Source: Takashimella koratensis | Lineage: Eukaryota; Basidiomycota; Tremellomycetes; Trichosporonales; Tetragoniomycetaceae | Assembly: GCA_003116875.1 (NCBI GenBank) | Contig: BCKT01000002.1 | Span: forward strand, 806,001 to 870,000 | DNA length: 64,000 bases | Reading direction: 5' to 3' | Part shown: positions 36,507 through 47,219 of the stretch, piece by piece | Position numbering within the stretch: position 1 is the first letter of the stretch | Layout of the letters: every line of letters starts with the position of its first letter | The notes under the pieces: generated by a model | Database searches by the model: none | Told to the model about the DNA's origin: nothing | The model's input: only the letters and a program-made list of their open reading frames with translations | Made by a program: the position numbers and the translations under genes

Positions 36507-38202
36507 ATGTCGTGGTTCAAGTAAGTCTGCACTCGGTATCCACCGCTTCACCCGCGTCTATACCATCTCTTCCCTCGCATCCGCGATCGAGACTAACTAG
36601 CCCGCCCCACAGGAACCAGAAAGACTCTGCTGCCGCCGAGGGCGCACCCAATTTCTTCCCTATCACATCTTACTCCTCGGGCTTTGGCGAGCTCACAGAG
36701 CAAGACACCACTGTGAGTCGATGGCTCCACTATATCTCCATCGACCATTCTCTCGAATCCATCACACCGTCCCATTCGCACGCATCAGATCCAGCTGATC
36801 TCTGCGCAGTGGTCTTGCGTCACCAACAAGGGGTTCAACACCGAGACCCAGGTATGGTATTCGATCCTTGAGGACGGCTCGTTCCTCATGTGTCAGGTCA
36901 TCTGGAGCTGCCTCGGGTGAGTCGACACGTGCCCCTGTACAGCCAGCTCTACAGCCCCAATGAAGACTACAGTATCGTGTTAGACGCCCAAACTAACCCC
37001 CCCCCCCCCCTCCAGCGTCATGTTCATCCCGCCGACCGCGCAGTTCACGTTCAAGTTGTACAACCCCAAGACCAAAGAGCAGATCTGGAAATCAATCAAC
37101 GCGTCAGGCTTCAAGCCCAACGGCCGTGGTTGCAAGGCCAACGAGTTTGTACGTTGACCTCTCATCTAAACCAATCTCTACCCTTTGCCCAACTCGAATA
37201 TCTCGCTAACACCACGTGCAGGAGATCAAGCACACCGGTTCTCCCTCTGGCGAAGAGTCGTACGCGATCACCGCGAGCCTCGACAAGAGTGTCCAAGTCA
37301 CTGTGACTTACACTCGTCCCGCCTCGACACCCGGTTTCAAGCTCGGCAGCGGTGAGACCGGCGGTGTTTCGACTTTCGGCAGGGACCGATCGACCGACAA
37401 GCGTGATGGTTTCGCCGTTCACAGGTTCCTCCCGTTCATGACTAGCACGGGAACTGTTATTGTCAACGGCAAGGCGGTCGACGCCAAGGGTGAGGCGACT
37501 TTTATTCACGCCATCCAAGGGATGCGACCCGACGCCTTGGCGACGCGTTGGAACTTTGCCTACTTTACGAGCGGCGGCGGTGAGACTGAGAGCAAGCTCG
37601 GTAGCGTCCGCGCCGTTCAGATGGAGTTCCAGACTACGGTGAATACTTGTGTCCTCCACCTCGCTTTTCACAGCTGACATCTGCAGGACGAGTACGGACC
37701 TGCTGGGAAGAACTCTGGACGGACCAAGGTCAACATTGGCGCGGTGTATGCTTCTGGCCTCCCGACTTCGCCAGTCATCGTTGTCGGCCAGACACACTTG
37801 CCCGCTACCTCGACGTCCACCTGGCCTGCTCCCGCGTCGGCGACCGACATCTCCTCGGCCGAGCACCTCGAGCCCATCAAGGACAAAGACACGGGCTACA
37901 GTGCCCCTGGCGGTATCACCTACAAGTGGGGTGGAGACCGACGCGATGGTGCCGGCCGTGTCGACGCGACTCTCACTGCCGACAAGCTTGGTGCGACTCT
38001 CGGCGAGGGTGGCTTGCTCGAGAAAGTCGACGTCCTCGGTGAGATCCCCTACGTGATTAGGAAGGGACTCGCAGCTGTCACCGGGACAAAGCCCTACATC
38101 TATCAGTACCTTAACCCGGCCACGCTCGAGGTCAAGCTTGGTGACGAGCAGGTTGACGTCAAGGGCTTCCTCTTCAACGAGGCCTCGTTCATCTCCGAGT
38201 AA
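36507..38202 (+). CDS. SVF1: SVF1 survival factor
   Basis: This is a lipocalin-like protein that in yeast carries ceramides between ER and Golgi and protects from oxidative stress. The spliced protein begins MSWFKNQKDSAAAEGAPNFF, then ITSYSSGFGELTEQDTTWSC and TETQVWYSILEDGSFLMCQV, IPPTAQFTFKLYN, FEIKHTGSPSGEESYAITAS, VHRFLPFMTSTGTVIVNGKA, GEATFIHAIQGMRPDALATR and NFAYFTSG, all in the family order. The C-terminal part has IYQYLNPATLEVKLG and ends GFLFNEASFISE. Five introns, about 428 residues. Intron 3 has a 14-C run as its polypyrimidine tract. The very short first exon (14 nt) carries the ATG. The identity is confident. Confidence 0.94.
36997..37010 (+). repeat. Poly-C run in SVF1 intron 3
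   Basis: Fourteen consecutive C between a CTAAC-like branch site and the TCCAG acceptor. It is the intron's polypyrimidine tract and a probable length-variable site. Confidence 0.85.
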
Positions 38203-39228
38203 TCGAAACGTAAAGGGTGCAGGTCGCAGCAGCAGAAGCAGAAGATGAGAAAAGAAACAAAATAAAGGTTGAAACAAGAAGGAGAAGAGATAAAGATTGA
38301 AAATCACCTTACTATACTGGCTCAGCGTACTTGCTCCTTCCCACTCTAATCCGATACTCCATCCCATCCACTTCGTGTCCGAGTCTTTCCTGTCGTGGAT
38401 TAATACAAACTGTACATTGCTCTCCTCTCCCTCGCTCTTCTTGGGTCGATACAATGACCCAGTGGGGCAGGTGGTAGATCGTACATGTCTTTGTCGTTCG
38501 TGGTAACCGATGTACAACTACTTCGCCCTGTCTCTTGCCGCTGCCGTTGCTCTCTTTGCTGCCAGCTGCCGTTGCCTGCCACAAGGTCATCGGCAATACA
38601 CTAGTCGCGTTCTGATGGCGTTTGATTCCGCGATCACGCAGAGGAGCCTAGCCCACTCTTGGCGTGGATGGGGCCGGTTGGAATGTCTATATCGCGTACG
38701 AAGTGCTTTGGAGGTGGAGCACTGACATGTCCCCATCGGCTGTAGAGGTGGTGTCTTCTCTCCCGCTGGCGTTGCTCTGCGCGAGCCCGTCTGAGACTGC
38801 TTATCTGATTCATGACCCCAGGGTCAATGGCCCCGCTGATCCATCCTTGGTGAGATTTGACATTGAATTCCTAATGAATAACTTTGTATTTACTATTTAA
38901 TAATCCCCTTGGCCTCTTCCTGCCTTTGCCGTTGTTGATTCCATCATCACTTGTTCCCTCTTTCTCCCTTTTATTTTTCCTTATTTCTTTATCTTTTTCT
39001 TTTTCTTTTTCTCCAGAGTTGTCGTCCCTTTCCTCCACTTGTCGTGTCCACCCCTCCCTCTGAGCTCGTCACCATCGCTGTTCTCCTCGCCGTCACCCTC
39101 GGGCCGACGCCAGCGCAGTTGCTGTCCGTTTCCCTCGCTCGCTCGCTCTTCCCGAGGGATCGGGCAATCTTGCCCGCCTCGCCGCCTTAGCCCCTTCCCT
39201 TCCCCGCCCACCATTTTCCCCTGCGCCC
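38203..39228. other. Intergenic region SVF1 to AT-hook gene
   Basis: About 1 kb. It holds the SVF1 3' region, a possible short secreted-peptide frame (38510-38725, listed separately) and a T/C-rich block at about 38960-39020 just before the AT-hook gene. Confidence 0.5.
38510..38725 (+). CDS. Possible short peptide with signal-like N-terminus
   Basis: The frame begins MYNYFALSLAAAVALFAASC, which looks like a signal peptide, and ends after 71 codons. The following residues (RQYTSRVLMAFDSAITQRSL) match nothing I know. There is no splice support. It may be a relic, a short secreted peptide, or chance. Confidence 0.2.
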   Translation: MYNYFALSLAAAVALFAASCRCLPQGHRQYTSRVLMAFDSAITQRSLAHSWRGWGRLECLYRVRSALEVEH

Positions 39229-42142
39229 ATGTCGAGGAGCGTCATCTACGGTGGACCGAGGCAGGCATCGGGCCCGTCGTCCTCGGTGCCATCCTCGACA
39301 GCCTTCGATCCGACCTTCATGTCCTCCCTTGGCCCTTCCTCGTCCTCGGCTGCAGGGGGTCATTCACACGACGTCTCTGGTCGGATTGATGACCAACTCG
39401 CTGCTGATATCCGGAGCAGCCACGCAGGCATCGACCCTTCCGATCACCACGGCTACCACCATCTCCCACATCCACACCAACACCAACAACCCCATCAGGC
39501 TGCACCACCGCCGCCGCGTCGGACCCAGGGGTACGATGTCGTCAGGGCCTCAGTCGGCAGGCTGGGACTCGATCGAAGCAGTGAAATGGACGACCATGTT
39601 CGCCGGCGTGGAGGCGGCCGTCATCTAGATATGGACGACACTGGCGCTGGGATGGACAATGAAGGCGACGGCGAAGCGGATGGTCACATCCAGCTCGACG
39701 ACGATGGGATCGACCCCGCCCTCCGCGAGATCGTCAACAGTCTGACCAACGCACAACAGCATTCAGCGCAGCAAGGGATGGGAATGGGACCTGGTACAGG
39801 CGCCCCTCTCGGTACAGGGATGCAAGGCAATGGCGAGGTTGAGGAGCGAGAGAGAATTCATCAGACTCTCCAGTCCATCGCAGATCTCCAAGATGGGTTT
39901 GGATCTTACAGTATGTTTGCTACAGATTTTGGGTCGAGATAAGGCATTGTTTTGTTGACTAGTTTTTTCTCCCACGCCAGACTCCATCTTCAACACCAAC
40001 TTTCCGCAGTCACCACCCAACTCACACTCTCTCTCGAGCCTCCCACCGCCGTTATCGCACCCCTCCAACGGACTCGGCCACGATCTCTCTGCAACTCACC
40101 ACCAACACCATGCGGCACACCTGCAACAATCCCACCACACGTCACAGCACCCGCATGCCCAACCTCCGCAGCAGCAGCATACGCTCGCGCACCCTTATCA
40201 CTTGCAACAACCAGGCGCGAATCATCTTGGGATCCCGGGACCGTCGTTCACGGTGCGCGAAGACGGGCAAGATGTCTTGGGCTCCAGCTCGAGTGGTGCG
40301 CCTGCCGCCGAACGCAAATCCGGGCCGGGGAAGAAACGAGGGAGAAAGAAGCAAAACCAAACGACCACACCAACTCTGCCACCGGCCGGTAGTATGCTCG
40401 CCAACCCACTTAGCTTACTCAATCCGGAGCCCGTTCCACCGTCGACGACCATGCCGCTCGCCTCAGGTCAGCTGGGCCCTGATGGGATGCCTGTAGCCTC
40501 GGTGAAGCGCGGACGCGGCCGTCCCAAGGGATCCAAGAACAAACCGCGGCCTCCGAAGCTGAAGGATGAGAATGGCGACGGAGGCGACAACGCCATCGCT
40601 CGACCAGCAGGTCCTCGGCGTAAAGGTCGACCCCCAAAGATCCGTCCGCCGCCCGATCCCACCGACCCGCTCCTTGCGTCGACTGGGCAGCAGGGCGACC
40701 AGGGGCAATCAGCTACGGGTACCACCAAGCAGAAGCGCCGTCGTGTGCCCAAGAACGACAAAGTAGGCGGACTCTTGGGCTCGAAGAAAACGCGCGCAGG
40801 GGATTCGGCAGGGTCCAAGGCGTCAGGGTCGTTGGAGAAGAGGAAACGAGGCAGGCCCCGCAAGTATCCCGAGCTAGGACTTGTCCGAGATATGCGATTG
40901 AGAAAGAACCGCGATATCTACAAGGACCGGATTCGGGCGATCGACGACGAGCGTTCGAGAGGCGTATACGAAGCTCCCGATGGACAGGTGGGCGGAGTTG
41001 CGGGGAGCGCAGAGCAAGGGGCACCTATCGGGGCAATGGTAGCGACCGGAGACGCCACACCTTCGGTATCGTCGAAACCACGCTTACCGCCTCCGCAGCC
41101 GCCACAGCCACCCGCGAATGCCGTGTCTGCCATCCCACCACCTACCCAGCACCATGCGCAGCACCCGTACGCCCACCTTCCACACCCCCAGCAACAGCAG
41201 CAACCGCAGCAGCAGGACTGGTCGTACCGATCCTTGCCCCAGATGCAACCGGGATCAGGCAGTGGGCCGGGTAATGCCGCCGGAACTGGAGCTGGAGCCG
41301 GTGCTGGACCCTTATCGATCTCGAGTTCGGGCTCAGGCAACGGTTCGCTCTCGCATCACATCCCTTCGCATCACCAGCCACCCATGCACCACGCAATGCA
41401 GCACCCGCACGCATCTCAGCGCGCACCGGGTGGAAGCGGGACCGCTCCCGGATCGCTACCTGCTCCCCCTCCGCATACGTTACCGTCGCACACCGATCCT
41501 TATCTGCATCAACACCAACAGGCCCAGGCCCAGCCGTCTCACACTCACCAGCACCACCAAGCTCCGGCATATCACGCGCACCAGCAGCCACAACAGCCTC
41601 AGCAGACGCACCACGCGCATCAGCAGACGCACCACCATACCCAGTCGTCGCCTCAGCAGCCGCAACACCCTCATGCTCAGCACCAGGCTCACCAGGCTCA
41701 CCAGGCACATACCCAGCAAACCCACGCTCAGCACCCGCAGCACCCGCAGCACCCCCAACCCCAACATCAACACCAACAACAATATCAGCAGCACTCGCAA
41801 CATCAACAGCACCAGCAGCACCAACAACACCAGCAGCACCAGCAGCAGCACCAACAACACGTCCCGCACCCACAGCACCAACAGCACCCTCAACATTCTC
41901 AACACAATCAGCAGCAACATCAACACCACCGAACCTCGAGCCAGCAGATGGCGCACTACCAACAACCTCACCATCAGCAACAACAGCACTGGGCGACCTC
42001 ATACCCGGATCCGTCACACATGATGCTTCACGACGTCTCGGGCGCAGGGGCCGGAGGAGGTGCATCGACCGGTGCGACAGGCGCGAATGGGTCGAGGAAC
42101 GTGTACGGGCTCCCGTCGAGCAGTCTCGGAGGGCAGCGGTGA
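39229..42142 (+). CDS. AT-hook protein with His/Gln-rich C-terminus
   Basis: This is a predicted nuclear DNA-binding protein of unknown target. It starts MSRSVIYGGPRQASGPSSSV (39229), with one intron at about 39910-39980 that joins GSY to NSIFNTNFPQSPPNS. The middle carries two clear AT-hooks, KRGRGRPKGSKNKPRPPK and EKRKRGRPRKYPELG, plus an AT-hook-like PRRKGRPPKIRPPP and the basic KKRGRKK. After the second hook is a conserved-looking helix (VRDMRLRKNRDIYKDRIRAI). The last 350 residues are His, Gln, Pro and Ala repeats with long HQQHQQ runs, then a Gly/Ala tail ending LGGQR. About 947 residues. No enzymatic domain is seen. It is convergent with the tandem family. Confidence 0.8.
41500..41995 (+). 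repeat. CAN-repeat region encoding His/Gln tract
   Basis: Tandem CAG/CAC/CAA codons inside the AT-hook gene give alternating His and Gln. The antisense strand reads as a long Leu/Val-rich open frame, which is an artefact. Confidence 0.85.
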
Positions 42143-42572
42143 TCAAGTGATGAGGAGGGTGGTATTGATTGTGTCCATGGGCGTGGGGCGGTAGAGCAAG
42201 AAGGGAATTGTGGAAGCAGTTTCGATAAAAAGTATCTGAGCGTTAGGCTCCCAATCCTGGGTAATTCTCGTATCTTTCTCACCCCTTTTAGTAAATCGGT
42301 CTCAGCGTTGTATGTGGGTTCGACAGGGTATCATTGGTTGTTTAGAGATCGTCTTTTATGGGGTTTGGTTCTCTTTTCTTTATACGTCGCAGGTCCAAAA
42401 GTTGTCAAATTCCGTTTCGGTTTCTAGCTATGCATGGGTTCCCTGTGAAAACGGTGAAGGGTACGAACAAGGATTACAGTTTGGTTCAAATTCAACTGTA
42501 TATACCTAGCTCCCGGTGACTGAGAAAGGCAATACTCGACAAAGAAGATCACTCTTCGAACACTTCTTGTTC
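42143..42572. other. Convergent 3' region AT-hook gene / tandem gene A
   Basis: 430 bp between convergent stop codons. Nothing beyond presumed 3' UTRs. Confidence 0.5.
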
Positions 42573-43253
42573 CTAGACGTCTCTCTGAGCCCGGGCGATC
42601 CGGATAGACAGTTGGCTTTCAAGCAACGTCAACCTTGTACGGATGTCGGAAACTGTTTCGGCGATGCCCCTTTGGGTGTCTGGGTTGAGAGCAGAGCTGG
42701 AGGTAGCAGCGGTGGTGGTAGCAGTGGCTGAATTGGTCTCGGGAGTCGTACGACTCTGTGAGCCTCCGGCAATTGACCGTGCCACGAGCTGAGTTGTGCT
42801 CAACGTCAGTACAAGTAGGGCCCATGTAAATACTTCTCACGTCCAAATTACACGCAGCTCACGATGTGAGTGGATGTTGTCTCGAACAGACAATGCAATA
42901 TGCACACTCACGTCTAAAGCTAGCTCTCCCAAACTCTGCTGGAGAGGATCATGAAGCGTGGACACTTGTCTCGTCGCAGTCGATAACAATCCTTCGACTC
43001 GTTCAACGTTCTCGTCCCAGGTGGCCCAAGGCCTCTCTTGCCGCCCCTCCTCTTCATTCTCCTCGTCGGTGGTATCTGTGTCACGCGCAGGAGGGGGTCG
43101 CGCCCGAAAGAGGGAAGCAGCTATTTTGAGTACATCGAGATTTTGAACGTGGAGGGAAAGGTCATCTTGAATGTTCTTGAGCCAGTCTATGTGTGAACGT
43201 AGAGCCGTTTCACGGGCTCGTAAGACTGACAAGGTGGTCGTGGGAGCCGACAT
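42573..43253 (-). CDS. Tandem-family protein A (W-helix coiled-coil, unknown)
   Basis: I do not recognise this protein. The start MSAPTTTLSVLRARETALRS (43253) leads into HIDWLKNIQDDLSLHVQNLD, an acidic linker (TDEENEEEG), then PWATWDENVERVEGLL with a WxxW motif at residues 76-79. A phase-0 intron (42789-42911) follows residue 114, which is 35 residues after Trp79. Exon 2 is Ser/Thr-rich (TPETNSATATTTAATSSSAL) and ends in a heptad helix (VSDIRTRLTLLESQLS). The total is 185 residues. No signal peptide or membrane segment is present, so it is probably cytosolic or nuclear. The layout and motifs match genes E and F and, more distantly, B, C and D. A TATAAAA lies about 190 bp upstream. Confidence 0.72.
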
Positions 43254-44019
43254 TAGGTAGAATACAGCACAAGTGGGCGGTGATGCGAAAGAGAAAAGGC
43301 GGGTTAAAAATCAGTTGGCGGCTGTTTATGTGAAACCTAAGAATATCTATATTATGCGCCGCTCGGGGGGCTCATGTCGTGTTGTAGGTCCAACGTCCAA
43401 CGTCAAAGCTGCGCCTACCATCTGACGTACGTCGGGGGCTTTTTATACCCAGCTGCAGCTCGGATACCACAAACGTTGTGATATTTTTCGGATGCCGCTG
43501 GAAAGGATGACTGGGGAGTGAGCTGTGGAGGGTGACAAAAGGAGACTTCGACCGCCTTTGTCTGGGCGTCAAAATTTCGTCCGCTCCGACAGCTCTCATT
43601 GCCGGGATGGGCTGCTATCGCCGTTCGCCTTGGAGGTGCACCCGACCGCGACGACGGCTGAAAGGCCGTACAAGCTGACCGATTGGCTGGTTTTCATGCT
43701 GGTTCTCAGGTGTAATCAAGTGTAGACAGGATTTGGAGTGATTCAATTCCTCAGGGTTGCATCGGGCGGGCCATACGGAGTCATGACAGAGTGGGAGACA
43801 GAGGTAAAAGGAGAAAGCAGATGAAAGAGCCAAGCCGAGGGAAAGAGCAACTGGGTGACTGAGCGACGGATGTCCAAGCCCATGTAAAGCGTTGTACAAG
43901 AGCCCATGTAAAGCGCATTCTCCAAGACGTATCGAGCGAAAGCTTGGCCGATCAAGATACTCTCAAACAGTGTCGGTCCCGTGAAAGTCTGGAGGTCCAA
44001 GAGTATCCCGCTCGGCGAC
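43254..44019. other. Spacer between tandem genes A and B
   Basis: Upstream region of gene A. It has TATAAAA on the minus strand at 43441-43447 and a close direct repeat (AGCCCATGTAAAGCG, copies near 43877 and 43901). No gene is supported. Confidence 0.5.
43441..43447 (-). promoter_or_regulatory. TATA box of tandem gene A
   Basis: TATAAAA on the minus strand, about 190 bp upstream of the gene A start codon. Confidence 0.45.
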
Positions 44020-44751
44020 CTAGGCGAGGCTGGAAGGCGACGGATCGAAATTCGGCAATGTACTCAATTGTGCGTTGAGGGTTGCCACGGTGCTTCCAAT
44101 GTAGCGAACCGTCTCTTCCAGAGACTTCTTCAGCTCTTCGATCTCCGTTTGCAGCGTCTCGATGATCGTCGAAGTGGTGCCAACAGTGATGGCGATGTCA
44201 GTCGCAGTGCTCGAGGTGGTACCCTTGTGGACGATGACAAACGTCGTTGAGGTGTCGTCAGTCGTGTCAAATCCTTTCGGCATCGCTCCTTTCGGGAATG
44301 GAGGGATTGAAGATAGTGATTTATGCTGTTCGATGCCATTTGGATGTGCAGAACAAGGAATTAGCTCATCCATAACGAAGAAAGGAAGCGGAGTGAGGGA
44401 TCTCCGAGTAGTAGATTCTAGTGATCTCAAAAGACTTACCTCGTTGAGATCCTTGAGAGCCTTGTCAAGCCGCTCCTGCACGTCCTTGACCTTTGTAGAA
44501 GTATCATTCCAAAGCTTGCTCACCGCCTTCGCGTCTCTCATCCAATTCTCATCCTTTTCTGTCCTTCTGTCGTTCCTGTCGTTGAGGTCTTTCACGAAGC
44601 TGTCGAGTTTGTTGATGTCATCTTTTTTTCCCGCAAGGCTGGTAGCCAGAGGAGAAAGCCACGCCAAGTTTTCCTCAGCGGATTCGATTGCTTTGGTGCG
44701 AGCGGCGACGGAGTTGGCACGGTTGCGAGTCGGCAAAGTGACTTCAGCCAT
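44020..44751 (-). CDS. Tandem-family protein B (coiled-coil, unknown)
   Basis: The function is unknown. The preferred start is MAEVTLPTRNRANSVAARTK (44751); an in-frame Met 18 codons upstream is less likely. Helix 1 has EENLAWLSPLATSLAGKKDD (the [DE]xxWL position), and helix 2 has ENWMRDAKAVSKLWNDTSTK. This aligns with protein D (AWKEDGKRVLRLLNEAKNK). A 114-nt phase-0 intron (44326-44439) follows residue 104, 34 residues after Trp70. Exon 2 is Ser/Thr-rich, then ends with two heptad segments (IIETLQTEIEELKKSLEET and VRYIGSTVATLNAQLS). The spliced length is 205 residues. The intron has no stop and is a multiple of three, so its retention would insert 38 residues and keep the frame. Confidence 0.72.
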   Translation of the reverse strand: MAEVTLPTRNRANSVAARTKAIESAEENLAWLSPLATSLAGKKDDINKLDSFVKDLNDRNDRRTEKDENWMRDAKAVSKLWNDTSTKVKDVQERLDKALKDLNEVSLLRSLESTTRRSLTPLPFFVMDELIPCSAHPNGIEQHKSLSSIPPFPKGAMPKGFDTTDDTSTTFVIVHKGTTSSTATDIAITVGTTSTIIETLQTEIEELKKSLEETVRYIGSTVATLNAQLSTLPNFDPSPSSLA

Positions 44752-45580
44752 GTTGAATGAGTGGTGGTTGTCGAGGAAGCGGTGTGAGACACGAAGTGGG
44801 GTCAAAGAAAGAGATAACAGTGAAGGAAAGTGGGAGGGTGGTTTTTGAAGAAGCGGAGGGGTACGTAGGGTTTACCAGAGCTGCGGGGAGGGTCGACAGG
44901 GAGGGTGGAGGGGGGGAGGGGAGAGTTTAAGAAGCCTTCGAGCAGACGAAGCCAAAGGATCGTGAAAAGCGCTGGACCAGAGCTCGGGCTTGTGCATACT
45001 TCATAGCCTTGCAGTCGTCACCCCTAGGTTGTACGCCCTTTTCACATCCCTCGCCTTGAGCCAGTTGAGACAAAGGCTGACTGCCTAAACCCCACTTCAA
45101 AGGAAAGGGCCATGTTGTGGCGGTCGGCGTCGAGGAGCGTAGGAGGAGAGTCCAGGTGTTCGTCGAAGAGATAAGCCCTCTCCGATGGCGCTCTACCACA
45201 GACTGCCGAGCCCTCGAGCAAAGAGGATGGCTTCTACGACTGTCACCTATACCACACTCAATTGCTTGGCTCGGCTCTGACAATGCAAGCGGTGCTTTGA
45301 CCTTGGGCATGTCAGGACTCAAATGTTACATCGGTTGAACGATGCAAAATCTAAGCAGACTCAAATGCAGTCGTCGGAACCGAGTGGAACCGAGTGGAGA
45401 GGAAAAACAAAAAGGGGAGAGCTTGAAACCCGCTTGCTACTGCTACGCTAAGCTATATATGGAGGACTACACAGCAGAGCAAATGAGAGGGACGACATAA
45501 TGACGGGTGCATTCTCTTGGGTGAGGTTCACAGGATGAAGTGTTCAACTGGCCCATGAATTGCCAGGCTCAGAACTCTCC
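44752..45580. other. Spacer between tandem genes B and C
   Basis: Promoter region of gene B and 3' region of gene C. A 131-codon minus-strand frame (44927-45322) has no recognisable motif and none of the family features, so it is not called. Confidence 0.45.
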
Positions 45581-46292
45581 TCAAGCAGAAGAAGTAGTGC
45601 CCAACAGAGTGTTGAGATCATTCTCGAGGATTGTGAGATCTGGCTCGAGCTTCTTGATCGCGGCAGCAAGCTCTTGTGTCAGTTGCTTCACTTGAGAGGC
45701 CGATGATGTTTTTCCGGCGGTCGTGGCGAAGGCCTCGTGGGCAGCGTCGATGAGAGCCTGGACGGAGACATTCAGAGGCTGGTCGCTCTTGGCGAAATCG
45801 GGTTTGGGCGTGCCGCAGCTGGTGGTAGCGTGGGAAGTGGTGGTGGTCCATGCTCCAGAAGGAGGTTGCGTCTAGGTAACGAAGCACCGAGCGGGATGCT
45901 CATGGTCAGTGTTCCAAACTATGGATCCAATCACGGAGAAGAGGGTAACATCAACTCCTCCTTCGTGTCCACCTCCTTGCTACTTACGCCTGGCTTGACT
46001 TCCCTCACACTGAGTTTGAGGATCTCAATGGTCGCGAAGCAGCTGAGGTGGGTCTTGTTCAAGAGCCCCCAACCTCAGCCACCTTGATTGACCACTGTAG
46101 GCGCTGGAGAGTGTCAACCTTGTTCTCCTTTTTCCTCTCCACCTGTTCTTGATATTGGTTGAACACATCGGTGTACCTCGTTTGGCATTCCAATAGGCTC
46201 TTGCTCACGGTCTCCAATGACCCGAGGTCGGTGGAGCCGCTGGGGTGGGCAGTTGAGAGCGAAGGGGATGGGTACTGCGAGCGTTTGGACAT
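45581..46292 (-). CDS. Tandem-family protein C (coiled-coil, unknown)
   Basis: The function is unknown. The start MSKRSQYPSPSLSTAHPSGS (46292) leads to a helix SLETVSKSLLECQTRYTDVF and the Trp segment TLQRLQWSIKVAE. Three exons are needed: after VAE an intron ends at ...CCATTGAG, then a 12-codon exon (ILKLSVREVKPG), then a phase-0 intron before TQPPSGAWTTTTSHATTSCG. The last exon carries helix VQALIDAAHEAFATTAG and the C-terminal heptads IKKLEPDLTILENDLNTLL. The length is 181 residues. The C-terminus is close to that of protein D (DIDTQLQALTKDLNSLL). The middle exon is the weakest part of the model. It is the most divergent N-terminus of the six. Confidence 0.62.
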
Positions 46293-47219
46293 GTTGATAT
46301 CTGGTGTCAAAAAATAGCGATGAAGGTCAATGATTGGGTTGGAGTGGATGGGCAAGAGAGAGACTGAGGGAGTGTGGAAATTGAGCGCTATGTGTTAAGT
46401 AAATATGAGGAGGGAGTGAGAGGCGGGTGGGGGGAGAGGGGGTCGTCTTGGGGATGGGAAAGACAAAGGAGAGAAGGACGACGTGCTGTCTTTGGAAGGC
46501 GAGCGAGAGCGCTACTGCAGCTAAGTAACAAAGGGAGGGCTGTGAAAGTGACTAAGGGCGAAAGCTGAGGTTGTGGGCATACTACATGGATCAGGTGGTG
46601 TCCGTCCCCTGCATGTCAATTGTAAGAGGATACATAAGACAGCATATGTTTTGGGCTGCAAAAAAATGTCGCGACTGGAGGCGTTGGGTCGGGGGAAGGA
46701 GCTGAGGGGTCTGAAGACGCTTGTACAAAGGACATGTAAATGGCCAGCGCAACCCCTGGGTTCGAGCTGGAATTCTAAGCAGCACTGTTCTTTCCCCCCC
46801 CCCCCCCCCTCCTCTCCCTGTACCCTCTTTCTGCGCCTCACCCCGGTTGATGACAACATTTGACAGTCATGTATCTGCTTACGCGTAGTCCCTCACACGC
46901 GTTAAACTCAGGACAACATGCCTCTGAAGCGATATACAGTATACACGAAGGTAATTTGTGTTGTTTAGGTCTCGTGAACATCTCACAAATGCATCGGTTG
47001 AACGAGCAATATCACAAAGCGCAGTGTCAAACTGAAACTGAACGGAGAGGTGTCATGGGGAAGCCCGAGAGAAAGAAGTGGGACAGAGCCGGGCGTAGTG
47101 CGCCTACGTCAAGCGATGTGCGGCTGAGAACAAGCTATTACCGACTGTATCAAGCGAAAGCCGGGGTTGCCTGTACTTCCCATCTACGGAAATCAGGTAA
47201 GATGCAGGATGAAAGCCAC
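46293..47219. other. Spacer between tandem genes C and D
   Basis: 927 bp with a 16-base poly-C run (46794-46809). A plus-strand frame beginning at 46860 runs through gene D exon 2 antisense and is not credible. No gene is supported. Confidence 0.45.
46794..46809. repeat. Poly-C/poly-G run
   Basis: Sixteen consecutive C in the spacer between tandem genes C and D; likely length-variable and prone to sequencing error. Confidence 0.9.

Noticed and set aside
41142..42146. Long minus-strand frames opposite the AT-hook gene (Ala/Gly/Val-rich and Leu/Val-rich)
   Set aside because: Antisense shadows of CAG/CAC repeats; no motif, and the plus-strand gene is well supported.
44927..45322. 131-codon minus-strand frame between tandem genes B and C, considered as a seventh member
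   Set aside because: It lacks the WL helix, the Trp helix and the heptad tail, so nothing ties it to the family.
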